A stretch of DNA of 64,000 bases from Paragorgia papillata (Eukaryota; Cnidaria; Anthozoa; Scleralcyonacea; Coralliidae). This document shows, in pieces, positions 40,425-52,475 of this stretch. Made by a program: the position numbers and the translations under genes. Positions within the stretch are counted from its first letter, which is position 1. Each line of letters starts with the position of its first letter. Where the stretch lies: assembly GCA_035771165.1 (NCBI GenBank), contig JAWNZC010000302.1:1572001-1636000 (forward strand), in the 5' to 3' direction. The notes beneath the pieces are model-generated. The model saw only the letters and a list, made by a program, of their open reading frames with translations, was not told the DNA's origin and did no database searches.

Positions 40425-41525
40425 TGAGTTTCAAAGTCTAATTGTCTTTTGAATAGGCGAACCTTCTTAATACGCAAGGGCTTGGAAATCCCGCAGCCAA
40501 GTCTGACGTCGAGTATTAGGAATTCATTTCTTAAACATACTAATACACATTTGAAATGTTTTAGGACATTTGGACTAGAATCTAGATTAAGGACTGGATA
40601 GGAAAGGAACAGCTTTTTGAGTGTTTCATATGGTTTCACAGATAATTGAAATTAGTTCTTTAAGAAAAGATTTCGCTTAATTTATGTAATTTGTTTCTCA
40701 ATAACCAAACCACATAACCAAATCTTGGTATTGTTTTCCTTTGTTTTTGTTTTATGAATTATTAATTATGTGGGATCATGTTTTCCTGTATCTGTTCTGT
40801 TTCATGTAGCTGTGTTGCCATTGCGGCAAAGAGAAAGGCCGTAGAGGTGTTCCTAACTGGAAAGAGACTGGAAGAAGAGATTTTGGTCCTTGAAGACGAA
40901 ATGCGTCGGTTTCTCTGTTATTACAGAGATAAAGTTATTCCTGATCTTTCTTCCCGCTTAGATTCTTTGGATAATGGTATGTATTGTTGCAACGATTATA
41001 AGATATTTAACGAGTACAATAACATGCAATATTGAAAACTTAAACCTTTTTTTAAGACGAACTGCCTAATGATGACCTTCCAGTATGCTCTGTACAATTG
41101 GACCAGGTACAGTACTATGTAAACGATGATATTTCATAAGCGATTCCTTGCCTTGACGAAAAGGTCATTGGCGACGGTTTCCGGTCGACAAAACATACTC
41201 TTTATTATATTCTATGGTTTTCACGTGGTGTCAGTAAATAAGTGTTTAATATATATTATGTTTTGTGTATATTTAGGGGAAGTACAAATTCAATAAATTT
41301 AGTCGAATTGCAATGGCTGGTGAGAGGGCTCTAGTAAAGTCTGGAATATTCTTTGGCAAACAGATGATAAAGACAGGTGCTACTTTCTTTAAACGTGTGA
41401 TAGATGGAACAATGGATAAACTAGAATTTTCTGACAGTGAAGATGACAACGAGGAAGATGAAGATGGAGAAGAAGAGTTTGAAGAAGAGTGCAGTGGAAG
41501 AAGCGGAGCAAAGAAACGAAGTTGA
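35650..41525 (+). CDS. KDZ/Zisupton-type transposase, multi-exon, probably damaged after exon 8
   Basis: Exons: 35650-35917, 36004-36075, 36569-36940, 37164-37271, 37525-37748, 37931-38109, 38222-38318, 38966-39313, 39618-about 39,677, then C-terminal exons at about 40,011-40,190, 40,808-40,977, 41057-41106 and 41277-41525. Phases agree through exon 8. Features: basic start MATRKGVGRPHKPSKQTS; a CxC-type cysteine cluster (CFFCNKKNAVIRCHQCGP, CSNCDEGIHEE, CKQCIHC, YYCTNCEEQF); CPSCFGCQHSCHVDGNAKLY with the first KDZ acidic residue; DETGLEVAGCRHAFAL; FLWQDVICKYWPW; PALSIMHGKAHIWSCQ; GGRWQQGSAYTAGEEV. An in-frame TAA at 39,678 follows GEEV, where the family continues. The C-terminus is acidic (EEDEDGEEEFEEE). 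It would cut and paste DNA. The 40.0-40.9 kb junctions are not resolved. Confidence 0.8.
36128..36226 (+). repeat. Tandem duplication of about 42 bp, period 52
   Basis: ATTAAATTTTTGGTAAAGAA and the following GCTGGCTTCAAATA occur twice, at about 36,138 and 36,190, in a transposase intron. Confidence 0.85.
36328..36456. repeat. Perfect 63-bp palindrome, Penelope-like terminus pair
   Basis: Arms 36,328-36,390 and 36,394-36,456 are perfect inverse copies around TCA. The arm motif (GGTGAAACCTCTGGTAGCGA, then AAGGTAAAACTATACT) resembles the terminus at 63,325-63,385, and the flank ACGAAATGTTAGAGAGTGCT at about 36,282 also occurs at 62,070. This is probably a head-to-head pair of element ends. Confidence 0.75.
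40253..40431. repeat. (GA)n microsatellite, preceded by (TG)n
   Basis: About 180 bp of GA with a few GT steps, in a transposase intron. Ser-Leu open frames on the minus strand are artefacts. Confidence 0.95.
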
Positions 41526-42160
41526 TATGTAATAGATACATTTAAAGTGCCCATTGAACAAAAATTAAGTTTGTCTTATTTGAAAGAACTCTTCAAATAA
41601 TGAAGAATATCAATTTACACTTCTTTCATATTTTACTTGCATAGTTCATGATATATTTAGAATGATGTGTTATTCAAGTGAAATAACTTATGAGGTCAAA
41701 GGGTTTACCAAACTCTTGCAACATATTGAATACTGCATCTTTAGGATTATTGTACAAAATTGTTTTGAAACTTCGCAAATCATAAAGCTAAATATTGAAG
41801 ACGAGTATCAAATGATTTCGTGTAAAGCTTTTGACGTCATAGATCATCATTTGAATATCACAAAATTTCAATATCTCGAGAACTAAGTGAAATATGGAAG
41901 AGCTTTAACGTGATGATGTTCGGGTTCTTTTTTTCAAATAAAACAAAACTTATTTTTTGCTTTACAGTCACTTTGACATCCGCTAATGTCATCCACTAAT
42001 GTTGATCCTAAATCCAGCTACAATGAATGGGTGGCACCCCATGATACCCCTGTCATTGAGCAGATAATACGGGATAATTCATCCCGGGGGACTGGAAGCA
42101 TTGGTTTATTGTAAATATTTTAATATAGCTGTGCCAAGAATTTACACTTTAATACAGTAA
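41526..42160. other. 3' flank of the transposase gene
   Basis: AT-rich, with a candidate AATAAA at 41,937-41,942. A 74-codon open frame (41,662-41,886) shows no domain. Confidence 0.35.
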
Positions 42161-42297
42161 CACTCACTCACTCACTCACTCACTCACTCACTCACTCACT
42201 CACTCACTCACTCACTCACTCACTCACTCACTCACTCACTCACTCACTCACTCACTCACTCACTCACTCACTCACTCACTCACTCTCTCACTCACTG
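42161..42297. repeat. (CACT)n microsatellite
   Basis: About 34 copies of CACT with one CTCT interruption, shortly before the satellite array. Confidence 0.97.
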
Positions 42298-42499
42298 GGT
42301 TGGCCACTTATTTGTTACTATTAGCGTGGCTATCAGAACGACTGCCACGCAGCCTATAACTCATCGAAATTTTGTACAACTACATAGGATAGCAACAAAC
42401 TGCAGTAAAAACGATGTTGAACTGCCAAGAATTTCAAGAACGAAATACTGACGTTTCAAACAACGCCTTAAAACACTTTTCTTCCTACTGCCTACGTAA

Positions 42500-45163
42500 C
42501 ACGGGGTTCTGTCAAACTACTGTAGCTATACACCCCTATACCCCTATAGCAAAGTTCACCCGAATTTAGTTAAGGTAGCTATATTTAGTCGATTGAGCTG
42601 AAATTTTGGTATTATACTACATTCGATGGTTTAAAATGACATGAGAAATTTTAGACTGAAATTCGATCGGGAACTTTATGTTCGATAACACGGGGTGCTG
42701 TCAGACTACTGTAGCTATACACCCCTATACCAAAGTTCACCCCAATTTAGTTGAAGTAGCTATATTTAGTCGATTGAGCTGAAATTTTGGTATTATACTA
42801 CATTCGATGGTTTAAAATGACATGAGAAATTTTAGACTGAAATTCGATCGGGAACTTTATGTTCGATAACACGGGGTGCTGTCAGACTACTGTAGGTATA
42901 CACCCCTATACCAAAGTTCACCCCAATTTAGTTAAGGTAGCTATATTTAGTCGATTGAGCTGAAATTTTGGTATTATACTACATTCGATGGTTTAAAATG
43001 ACATGAGAAATTTTAGACTGAAATTCGATCGGGAACTTTATGTTCGATAACACGGGGTGCTGTCAGACTACTGTAGCTATACACCCCTATACCAAAGTTC
43101 ACCCCAATTTAGTTAAGGTAGCTATATTTAGTCGATTGAGCTGAAATTTTGGCATTATACTACATTCGATGGTTTAAAATGACATGAGAAATTTTAGACT
43201 GAAATTCGATCGGTAACTTTATGTTCGATAACACGGGGTGCTGTCAGACTACTGTAGCTATACACCCCTATAGCAAAGTTCACCCCAATTTAGTTGAAGT
43301 AGCTATATTTAGTCGATTGAGCTGAAATTTTGGTATTATACTACATTCGATGGTTTAAAATGACATGAGAAATTTTAGACTGAAATTCGATCGGGAACTT
43401 TATGTTCGATAACACGGGGTGCTGTCAGACTACTGTAGCTATACACCCCTATACCAAAGTTCACCCCAATTTAGTTAAGGTAGCTATATTTAGTCGATTG
43501 AGCTGAAATTTTGGTATTATACTACATTCGATGGTTTAAAATGACATGAGAAATTTTAGACTGAAATTCGATCGGGAACTTTATGTTCGATAACACGGGG
43601 TGCTGTCAGACTACTGTAGGTATACACCCCTATACCAAAGTTCACCCCAATTTAGTTAAGGTAGCTATATTTAGTCGATTGAGCTGAAATTTTGGTATTA
43701 TACTACATTCGATGGTTTAAAATGACATGAGAAATTTTAGACTGAAATTCGATCGGGAACTTTATGTTCGATAACACGGGGTGCTGTCAGACTACTGTAG
43801 CTATACACCCCTATACCAAAGTTCACCCCAATTTAGTTAAGGTAGCTATATTTAGTCGATTGAGCTGAAATTTTGGCATTATACTACATTCGATGGTTTA
43901 AAATGACATGAGAAATTTTAGACTGAAATTCGATCGGTAACTTTATGTTCGATAACACGGGGTGCTGTCAGACTACTGTAGCTATACACCCCTATAGCAA
44001 AGTTCACCCCAATTTAGTTGAAGTAGCTATATTTAGTCGATTGAGCTGAAATTTTGGTATTATACTACATTCGATGGTTTAAAATGACATGAGAAATTTT
44101 AGACTGAAATTCGATCGGGAACTTTATGTTCGATAACACGGGGTGCTGTCAGACTACTGTAGCTATACACCCCTATACCAAAGTTCACCCCAATTTAGTT
44201 AAGGTAGCTATATTTAGTCGATTGAGCTGAAATTTTGGCATTATACTACATTCGATGGTTTAAAATGACATGAGAAATTTTAGACTGAAATTCGATCGGT
44301 AACTTTATGTTCGATAACACGGGGTGCTGTCAGACTACTGTAGCTATACACCCCTATAGCAAAGTTCACCCCAATTTAGTTGAAGTAGCTATATTTAGTC
44401 GATTGAGCTGAAATTTTGGTATTATACTACATTCGATGGTTTAAAATGACATGAGAAATTTTAGACTGAAATTCGATCGGGAACTTTATGTTCGATAACA
44501 CGGGGTGCTGTCAGACTACTGTAGCTATACACCCCTATAGCAAAGTTCACCCCAATTTAGTTGAAGTAGCTATATTTAGTCGATTGAGCTGAAATTTTGG
44601 TATTATACTACATTCGATGGTTTAAAATGACATGAGAAATTTTAGACTGAAATTCGATCGGGAACTTTATGTTCGATAACACGGGGTGCTGTCAGTCTAC
44701 TGTAGGTATACACCCCTATACCAAAGTTCACCCCAATTTAGTTAAGGTAGTTATATTTAGTCGATTGAGCTGAAATTTTGGTATTATACTACATTCGATG
44801 GTTTAAAATGACATGAGAAATTTTAGACTGAAATTCGATCGGGAACTTTATGTTCGATAACACGGGGTGCTGTCAGACTACTGTAGGTATACACCCCTAT
44901 ACCAAAGTTCACCCCAATTTAGTTAAGGTAGCTATATTTAGTCGATTGAGCTGAAATTTTGGTATTATACTACATTCGATGGTTTAAAATGACATGAGAA
45001 ATTTTAGACTGAAATTCGATCGGGAACTTTATGTTCGATAACACGGGGTGATGTCAGACTACTGTAGCTATACACCCCTATACCAAAGTTCACCCCAATT
45101 TAGTTAAGGTAGCTATATTTAGTCGTTTGGCATTATACTACATTCGGTGGTTTAAAGAATTAG
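42500..45163 (+). repeat. 181-bp satellite array, 15 units
   Basis: Units begin CACGGGGTGCTGTCAG at 42,689, 42,870, 43,051 and then every 181 bp to 45,042. The first unit (42,500) is 189 bp because of a short internal duplication, and the last is truncated at about 45,163. Identity is very high, and a few linked variant sites mark subtypes. Each unit contains TATGTTCGATAACACGGGG. No coding frame. Confidence 0.97.
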
Positions 45164-46590
45164 TTCTAATACTTGATTATTAGTTCATATACTAATATAC
45201 CGATAATTCATATTTATATATTTATATATTTATGTCATAATTCATTTCTACTAATGTACCTAAGGTTGAACTAGTATGAGTGTTTTGTAGAAAACTTAAT
45301 GAAACGTTCTGTCATCATTCAAAACATCTTAAACTTTGAGACTCAAAGATTGGACACAAGGGAACTTTGGCAAAAAATTCGGCAAACATGGTGTTACTAA
45401 TACATACAATAAAAAGGGCTCTAGCCGTGTCATTAGCTATACTTCTCTTCCAATAAGCAGATTTACATGTCCACTCAACAATTCACAAATTCTTTTCAAA
45501 TCCCTCAACTATAACATTCTTAAATACTCATATAGCTTTATACGATCTAAATGTTAAAGTACTAGTTTGCAAATAACAAACTTGCAGTTGTTAAAAACAG
45601 GTCGACTGCTCTTTCTTCCGGAGTTCTGCACACTTTCAGGACTTTGCAGGGATTGGGCAATACGTGGGTAAAAAAAAATTCGTTTCAGTCACCGTCCGAT
45701 GTTTTGGATTTAGTTGTAACTCACCGATTCTTAATACATACTCAAATATCAGGTTAATTGAAAAAAAGATGGAGATTTTATAAACGCGGTCAATTTTGGG
45801 CGACAGTCTTGGGTAGGTGTATAAACCTGGCTCAGTAAATAAAAGCTATGTGGGTAAAAAAAATTCGTTTCAGTTAAACAGTCCGACCTTTTGTATTTAG
45901 TTGTAACTCACGTCACCGATCCTTAATACACAGTTAAATATCAGGTTAATTAGAGACATAAGCCAATATTTATCCTGCATTTCTCTTTGCACAGCAGGGG
46001 CGAAACTCGAGGGGGGGGGGGGAGGGGGTGAGCCCCTCCTCCTAAATTTTCAGGAACACTGCAGGGCAATTCAAATATGGTGTAAAATATATGAAAAAGG
46101 GAATATAGGTTCTGATTGCGTACAAAAAGGATTGGACTGTGCGAGCCCCTGTACTACGGAGCTGCAGGGACACCAGACTGGCAGGGCAACTTCGTTTCAA
46201 ACCCCCTTAAGAAAACAGGTTTAGACGTTTAGTTACGCCACGGTGCACATGCGCACAGCTGGCTATGCAGTGGTTTGAGCCGAAATCAAGTTCACGTACA
46301 GTAACCCCCCTCAAAATAAAAAAGAAAAGGATCCGTCTCTTTCGGGTTTTAATACTTGAATTTTGGTACTTACATTATCCTATGAATCTGCCATTTTGGC
46401 TCAGTGGAATTTGCCTTCATTATAATTTGGTCGTGTTTTTTGAATAAGATGTAAGTAATTGGACAAACACTGGGGTTATATAATGTAGATGAATAAAAAT
46501 TTGCAAAGTATAGTGGTAGTGGTTTAGTTCGAATGGGCCCGGTGGTTTTCTAGCTTTTCCGCGGAAGGACGGACACGGCTATTAATATTT
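45164..46590. other. Right flank of the satellite, no supported gene
   Basis: A local near-duplication (TCGTTTCAGT, ATTTAGTTGTAACTCAC) occurs at about 45,680-45,760 and 45,850-45,950. A poly-G run lies at 46,010. The segment 46,440-46,515 is repeated at 58,538-58,612. Confidence 0.4.
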
Positions 46591-47500
46591 ATTATATAGC
46601 ATGCTATCGGATATGAGCTTTTGCGTAATCTGATTGGTTCCCTACTACCAGGCTATCAGCTCATATCCTACTAGTAGAGGAAAAACAAGATGGCGGCATG
46701 TTTTTTAAACTGCCGAAAAGAGTTGAAATTGACGGATTTTTATACAGAAAAACATCAACACCCTCAAACCAATGTATAAAAAAACAACATTGTGTAAAAA
46801 TACATTAACAAACACACAATTTAGCACGGTAAATGGTAAAATTCACCTAAAAATTACGTATTTTTACTTCAAAAACCTGACTAAATTAACGGGTTGATAT
46901 TAATTTGTTGCCAAACATTGAAACTCGCAGTTAAAATCAAGCTTACAACACACATTTCGTAGGAGATCACCAGTAAAGAGACATTTTTTATTTAGATAAG
47001 CATTCGGAGTAGTAAAAAGCATGTTCTTTTTCAAAAACAACCAACTAAGTAATTTAGTTTCACTGCCGAAGGTGTTTCAGTTTCATTTTTGCATGAAATC
47101 AAAACCTTTTTCACGACAGCAACGCTAATATAAACAACTGACCCACCTTTTGACTTCATAAAGGTACCTTTTAATCTTTTTTGTTGATCTGCTTAACACA
47201 TTTTTTGCCTCTCGAGCACATTTATGCAACATTTCAAAGCTGTTTACCGAACAGCTCAGCGAGAAACTCTATGTGAATGCATCATTACGCATGGCGGAAG
47301 TATTAGTTGCCTATGCCGGAAGTTTGTCGTTTGAAACATTTCGCTGCATGTAATTTTGTCTCTTGTACAGTGCTTGGCTATATAATAAAACAGTTATACC
47401 ATTCGCTCTCGTCGTATACGAACTAATAGCGAACTCGGCGAAGCGCCTCGTTGGCTATGAGCTCATATACGACTCGAGCTCATGGTATAACTGTTAAATA
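46591..47500. repeat. Dispersed repeat of about 910 bp, copy 2
   Basis: Same-orientation partner of 3746-4660, with small differences. This copy is inside the large TIR unit, the other far outside it. Confidence 0.8.
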
Positions 47501-47565
47501 GATATTTTGTACAAGAAATATATATTTATTTGAAGAATCTAGAGGATGACACAGCAGAAGTCTTA

Positions 47566-47789
47566 AGCCCTAATCAAATGAGAACACAAGTCATCGCAAG
47601 TTGGCAGTCAGAATTTCTGTGGCGGTCGTTTAAACACCCAAATTAACAAAATAAAGGTTTCATGAGTGTTTTAAACAAGTTTTAACTTTGTCACGGTACA
47701 TGATATTTTCGGGAAACTATTCAGAGCGGCTGGCTGAGATAGCGTGACTGCCAACTTGCGATGACTTGCGTTCTCGTTTGATTAGGGCT
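47566..47789. mobile_element. 224-bp MITE with TTA target duplication
   Basis: Near-perfect terminal inverted repeats of about 45 bp beginning AGCCCTAATCAAATGAGAAC, flanked by TTA at 47,563-47,565 and 47,790-47,792. A truncated relative sits at 16,550-16,728. Confidence 0.88.
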
Positions 47790-47897
47790 TTAAAGGCGTT
47801 TTCGTAAATTTAAAGGTACTTCAACTACAGCAAAGTTAATGTTTTTGCTAACTAAAAGGTAAAAGAACATATTCGTCATTGTTTTTTACAAAACGTT

Positions 47898-49098
47898 TTA
47901 ACATTGAGTTCGGTATGGCATAAAACATGTCTTTGTGCAGAAATAAGTTCTCTTCGAAGTCACGTCTGCCCAATGGACAAGGCGCGGGATACTTTTCTTG
48001 CGCCCATGAAAGAGCGACGCAGTGATGGTGTTGTGGAAGCGGGATGCCGTGCCGTGAATACTATCAAGGGGCGTCGTCCTTCCTACTCCAACAACTGTTC
48101 CGTTATCCAATAAAACAACGGCGCCTAAAAATTACGAAGAATATATTAATAACAATCTCTAACCTGCAGTAAAATCATAGTTAGACTCTCACTATTTAAA
48201 AAGCCAATTTCGACGCTGCAGTCTTTTGGGATCGGACAGTTACTGATTGTCATAAATTAGTAGACTAATCTAGCAAAAATTAAGTAATAAAGCTAACCCA
48301 ATATGTTAAGCTTTGATGACAGACTTTAATTTATATAAGTTACAACCGTTAAACTTAAACTTCAAAAAGGCTAGAACCAAAACTCCGTAAGCCTAACCTT
48401 ATGACTGGATTAAAAAAAGATAATACTACGTACCAGATGGTGGATCGGCAATTGTAGAAGGTTGATCAGCAGATGCAGACGGTGGATCGACGGATGTAGA
48501 TAATGGAACGGCGATTGTAGATGGTTGATTGGCGGTTTCAGATGGTTGATTGGTGGATGTAGATGGCTGATTGGTGGATATAGATGGTTGATTGGTGGAT
48601 GTAGATGGTTGATTGGTGGATGTAGATGGTTGATTGGTGGATGTAGATGGCTGATTGGTGGATATAGATGGTTGATTGGTGGATGTAGATGCTTGATTGG
48701 TGGATGTAGATGGCTGATTGGTGGATGTAGGTGGTTGATTGGTGGATGTAGATGGTTGATTGGTGGATATAGATGGTTGATTGGTGGATGTAGATGGTTG
48801 ATTGGTGGATGTAGATGGTTGATTGGTGGATATAGGTGGTTGATTGGTGGATGTAGATGGTTGATTGGTGGATGTAGATGGTTGATTGGTGGATGTAGAT
48901 GGCTGATTGGTGGATATAGATGGTTGATTGGTGGATGTAGATGGTTGATTGGTGGATGTAGATGGTTGATTGGTGGATGTAGGTGGTTGATTGGTGGATG
49001 TAGGTGGTGGATCAGATAGCATTTCAGTGGATGACTTTGTCGCTTTTAAATTTATTTCCTGTCCACTGTTTGTGCCGGGAGTTTTTTGCAAGAGTTTT
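47898..49098 (-). CDS. Gene with heptapeptide-repeat exon and a short conserved-looking terminal exon (partial)
   Basis: Minus-strand exon 49,098-48,434: acceptor after a strong pyrimidine tract, donor G|GTACGT. It encodes a short leader (KLLQKTPGTNSGQEINLK) and then about 23 tandem PSTSTNQ-type heptapeptides from a 21-bp repeat. It joins in phase 1 to exon 48,124-47,898, which reads GAVVLLDNGTVVGVG then RTTPLDSIHG and ends CFMPYRTQC with a stop. The first 30 codons of the open frame (MPNTWLVGLAMFFLG) look membrane-like but are probably the pyrimidine-rich intron end. I do not recognise the terminal exon. The repeat is a Ser/Thr/Pro-rich flexible linker. The upstream exon at 52,476-52,659 may belong to it. 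Confidence 0.5.
48523..49012. repeat. 21-bp coding minisatellite
   Basis: About 23 copies of a 21-bp unit (GATTGGTGGATGTAGATGGTT and variants on the plus strand) that stay in frame on the minus strand as PSTSTNQ, PSISTNQ or PPTSTNQ. The plus-strand frame (WLIGGCR repeats) is a shadow. Confidence 0.95.
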
Positions 49099-49390
49099 CT
49101 AAAAAATACAAACGTCAAAAGACACAGAAAATTCAGAAAATTAAGACAAATACCAAGAAAGAACATTGCTAAACCAACCAACCATGTATTAGGCATTAGT
49201 ACTTATTGGAACAAGCTTATTCTCCTTCAAGTAAAACTTCAAATTAGCAACTTGTTGAAACTGAAAGGTGTAATAGTACCTCTGTATATCATAACCACAT
49301 ACAAATAATGAAATATTTATGAATGTAACGATACATTAAGAATATTTTATGAGCTGAAGGATGGAATTACTATATGAACGAGGAAACATG

Positions 49391-49487
49391 CAGAAAACAA
49401 TACTGATTAATGACGAGGAATTGGTTCGTTGCTGTTTCTATAAAAGTTTTACATACCAAGAAATATGTTAGTTTCTGTCTCCATATC
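49391..49487 (+). repeat. Inverted repeat, left copy
   Basis: Inverse of 51,784-51,880 with a few differences (TACATACCAAGAAATATGTT on the left). The pair brackets the LINE at 49,640-51,665. Confidence 0.8.
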
Positions 49488-49639
49488 ACAACAAAGAGAG
49501 GAGTGTTAGCACTGGAACTTCAGAGAATTGGAGAGCAGAGAATCTTTTTGGAACTTGGAACTTCAGAAATTCACTGGAACTTCAGAAATCTTGGAGAGCT
49601 GAGAATCTTTTTTCTCTTCATTGGGTACTACACTCAAGG

Positions 49640-51665
49640 ATAATCCGAAGGCATTCTGGTCGGTTTTTTAAATTCAGTCAAAATCAGGAAACTCAGTTCC
49701 GAAATCAGTTACAGTAAAAGACTCTAGAAATCCACATAATCGATTTCATGCTGATAACCCAAGCGAAATAGCCAAGATGTTTAATGTATACTTCCATTCG
49801 GTTTACCAGACCCCTTCGAATCCAGTTCCAACTGAAGTTTTTGCTGGATCCCGTGAATTACCACCCTTTCCAAGCTTCGAGCTTACAAGCAATGAAGTGT
49901 GCAAGGTTTTGCACTCTTTAGATCCATCTAAAGCTCCTGGCCCAGATGGCATTCAAACTCGTGTTTTAAAGGAATGCGCTTCTCAACTAGCCGATTCTCT
50001 CTGTTTACTCTTTAACAAATCACTTCGTACCTCAGAGATCCCTAACGAGTGGAAAGTGGCTAATATTATTCCGCTTTTTAAGAAAGGGAAGAAGGATGAA
50101 GTTGAAAACTATCGTCCGATCTCGTTACTATCCGTCGTTAGCAAAATCTTGGAACGTTGTGTTTTCGACCGTATTTCATCCCATATCCACTCCCTAATCC
50201 ACTCTGCCCAACATGGTTTTATAAATGGAAAATCATGTTCGTCCCAGCTTCTATCTGTTCTGCACGTAATAGGCAAGAACTTAGACGAAGGCAAGCAAAC
50301 CGACGTGGTATTCATGGACATCTCAAAGGCTTTTGATTCAGTGGACCATCCTACTCTAATTCATAAATTGTACGACTTTGGTATATCGGATAACCTTTTA
50401 CTATGGTTTAAAAGTTACCTATCCGGAAGACTCCAACAAGTTGTGGTCCAAGGTGCGAAATCTGATCAACTACCAATTACATCAGGTGTTCCCCAAGGCT
50501 CAATATTGGGTCCTTTATAATTCCTAGCTTACGTTAACAACATTCCGAACTACTTATCTCCTTCTACCGATGTCGCAATGGTTGCCGATGACACTAAATG
50601 CTTTAGAACAATCCGGTCTTCAATTGATACGGCTCTACTTCAAAAAGACATATTACACCTCGAGTCTTGGCCAAGTGATCACTATTTACACTTTAACAAG
50701 CCAAAGTGCAAAGTTCTATCTATAACCAGAAAAAGGTCCCCGATTGTAACAATGTACCAGCTAAATGACCACACAATTAACCAAGTTAGTACAGAGTCAG
50801 ACCTGGGAATCAAGATTGATTCCACACTTAATTGGAAAAGTCAGGTAAATGATTTACGCTCCAAAGCTAATAAATTGCTTGGTTTGGTTAGGCGTTCCAC
50901 GTTAGAGATGGTTGACATCCAAGCAAGAAGGTCATTATATCTACAACTTATACGAAGTCAATTGGGTTATGCCTCCCAGGTATGGTGTCCTCAAACCATT
51001 GAATCGATCAGTGCCATCGAAAAGGTGCAGAGGAGGGCGACGAAGTACATCCTAAACCTGGGTTATATGTCCGACATCCCTTATCCCACCAGGCTAAACA
51101 AGCTCAACCTATTGCCTATTACCGACTGGCATGAATACCTGGATTTAGTTATGCTTTATAAAATAATTAATGGTATGGCGTCTGTATCACACGGCGTGCG
51201 TCTTGTTGCCGTTTCCTCAAGGAAAACTCGAAGCTCATCCAATGATGACTGTATAAGTCTAACTGTTCCTTTTGCAAGAACTGTAACGTTTCAGACATCT
51301 TATTTTATTAGAACTACCAAAGTCTGGAATATTCTTAATTCAGACTTGAGAAACAAGAACAAATCTTTTAGCTCTTTTAAATACGGACTAGTACTATACT
51401 ACCGCGATGCTCTAACAAAATCGTATGACACAGAAGATCCGAGAACCTGGAAGTCTGTGTGTATTAAATGCAAAAGAGCTAGGTCTCTTGTTAACAGTAT
51501 AAATTGTTGTTTTTAACTATTGTATTTATATTATGTAATTTTAATGTTTTTAGTTTATCGGGACCGCAGTAATTGGGGTCAAACCTGTTGCGATATCCCT
51601 AGCATTTTTTACTGTTTTTATGTAATGTGCTGAAGCTTAATAAATCATAAATCATAAATCAACTT
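49640..51665 (+). mobile_element. 5'-truncated CR1/L2/Jockey-like LINE, nearly intact RT
   Basis: Coding from about 49,650 to the stop at 51,516. Blocks: LDPSKAPGPDGIQTRVLKE, NYRPISLLSVVSKILERCVF, DVVFMDISKAFDSVD, ITSGVPQGSILGPL, then MVADDTK (A/VADD active site), LGIKIDSTLNWKSQV, and the C-terminal region LLPITDWHEYLDLVM. A single TAA at 50,518-50,520 interrupts LGPL and FLAYVNNIP, and the first codons carry a frameshift. The endonuclease is missing (5' truncation). The 3' end is a short repeat of AAATCAT at about 51,641-51,660. Inserted in the minus-strand gene's intron. Confidence 0.9.
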
Positions 51666-51783
51666 CAAGAAGTGAAATGATTGCATTTCTCACAAAACCA
51701 ACCGCATATTCAAGATTTCGCCTTCGTAAGCCGAACTGCTTAACGCGTCTCTTTAAAGTGATCACATTCATTTCTTTGTTTCA

Positions 51784-51880
51784 ATATGGAGACAGAAACT
51801 GACATATTTCTTGGTATGTAAAACAATTACTGAAATAGTAACGAATCAATTCCTCCTCATTGATCATTATTGTTTTCTGT
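51784..51880 (-). repeat. Inverted repeat, right copy
   Basis: Partner of 49,391-49,487. Confidence 0.8.
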
Positions 51881-52475
51881 CTCCTGCATGCTCTTCATCT
51901 GAAAAATCAAACTCCTCTAGCCACTTTCGCCATTCTGATCCACTATGTACTTATTATACGACGTCTGCTTATTTTGTCGTGAGGAAAGTAAGTTTTGCTG
52001 TAGAGAAGTAAGTTTTGCCATGACACTTGTGGGTCACCGAAAATTACGAAGCGACAACCCAATAATAAAGCCTTGTCAGTCTGAATAAATGGCTTTTTAC
52101 GTCATCTCACTAAAAAGATCGTATGCGATCCTGCTTCAGTTTCTTTCACATTGACAGTGGTAGTACACTGTACAACGGTGAATAAAACAAATATATCACA
52201 GAGTATGACTACCTAGGCATGGTACTGGAACATTTTCGGTAATAGTATCAGTATCCGAATAAAATCAGAAAGAAGGATTAAGTAAGTCGTAATAATATAG
52301 CCTACATGCAGTAGAGCCATCTCGGGAACTGAAGTTAAACATTATAATTCTATTCCACCATATTATAGCATGATGTCACAGTGCACCAGACATTCTGGTA
52401 AATGTTGCACCAAATACACATACACTATACATGTTTTTAAATCAAACTACACAACAAACAATATACCAAACTTAC

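Noticed and set aside
40148..40639. Ser-Leu-rich minus-strand frame
   Set aside because: Translation of the (GA)n repeat in an intron.
42161..45163. CRISPR array
   Set aside because: The 181-bp units are contiguous with no unique spacers, and the DNA is eukaryotic. This is a satellite.
48525..49019. Plus-strand frame with WLIGGCR repeats
   Set aside because: Mirror of the minus-strand PSTSTNQ repeat. Only the minus frame has good splice sites and a phase-matched next exon.
49105..49196. Membrane anchor at the start of the heptapeptide-repeat protein
   Set aside because: The hydrophobic stretch is exactly the pyrimidine-rich tract before a strong acceptor at 49,099-49,100, so it is probably intron.
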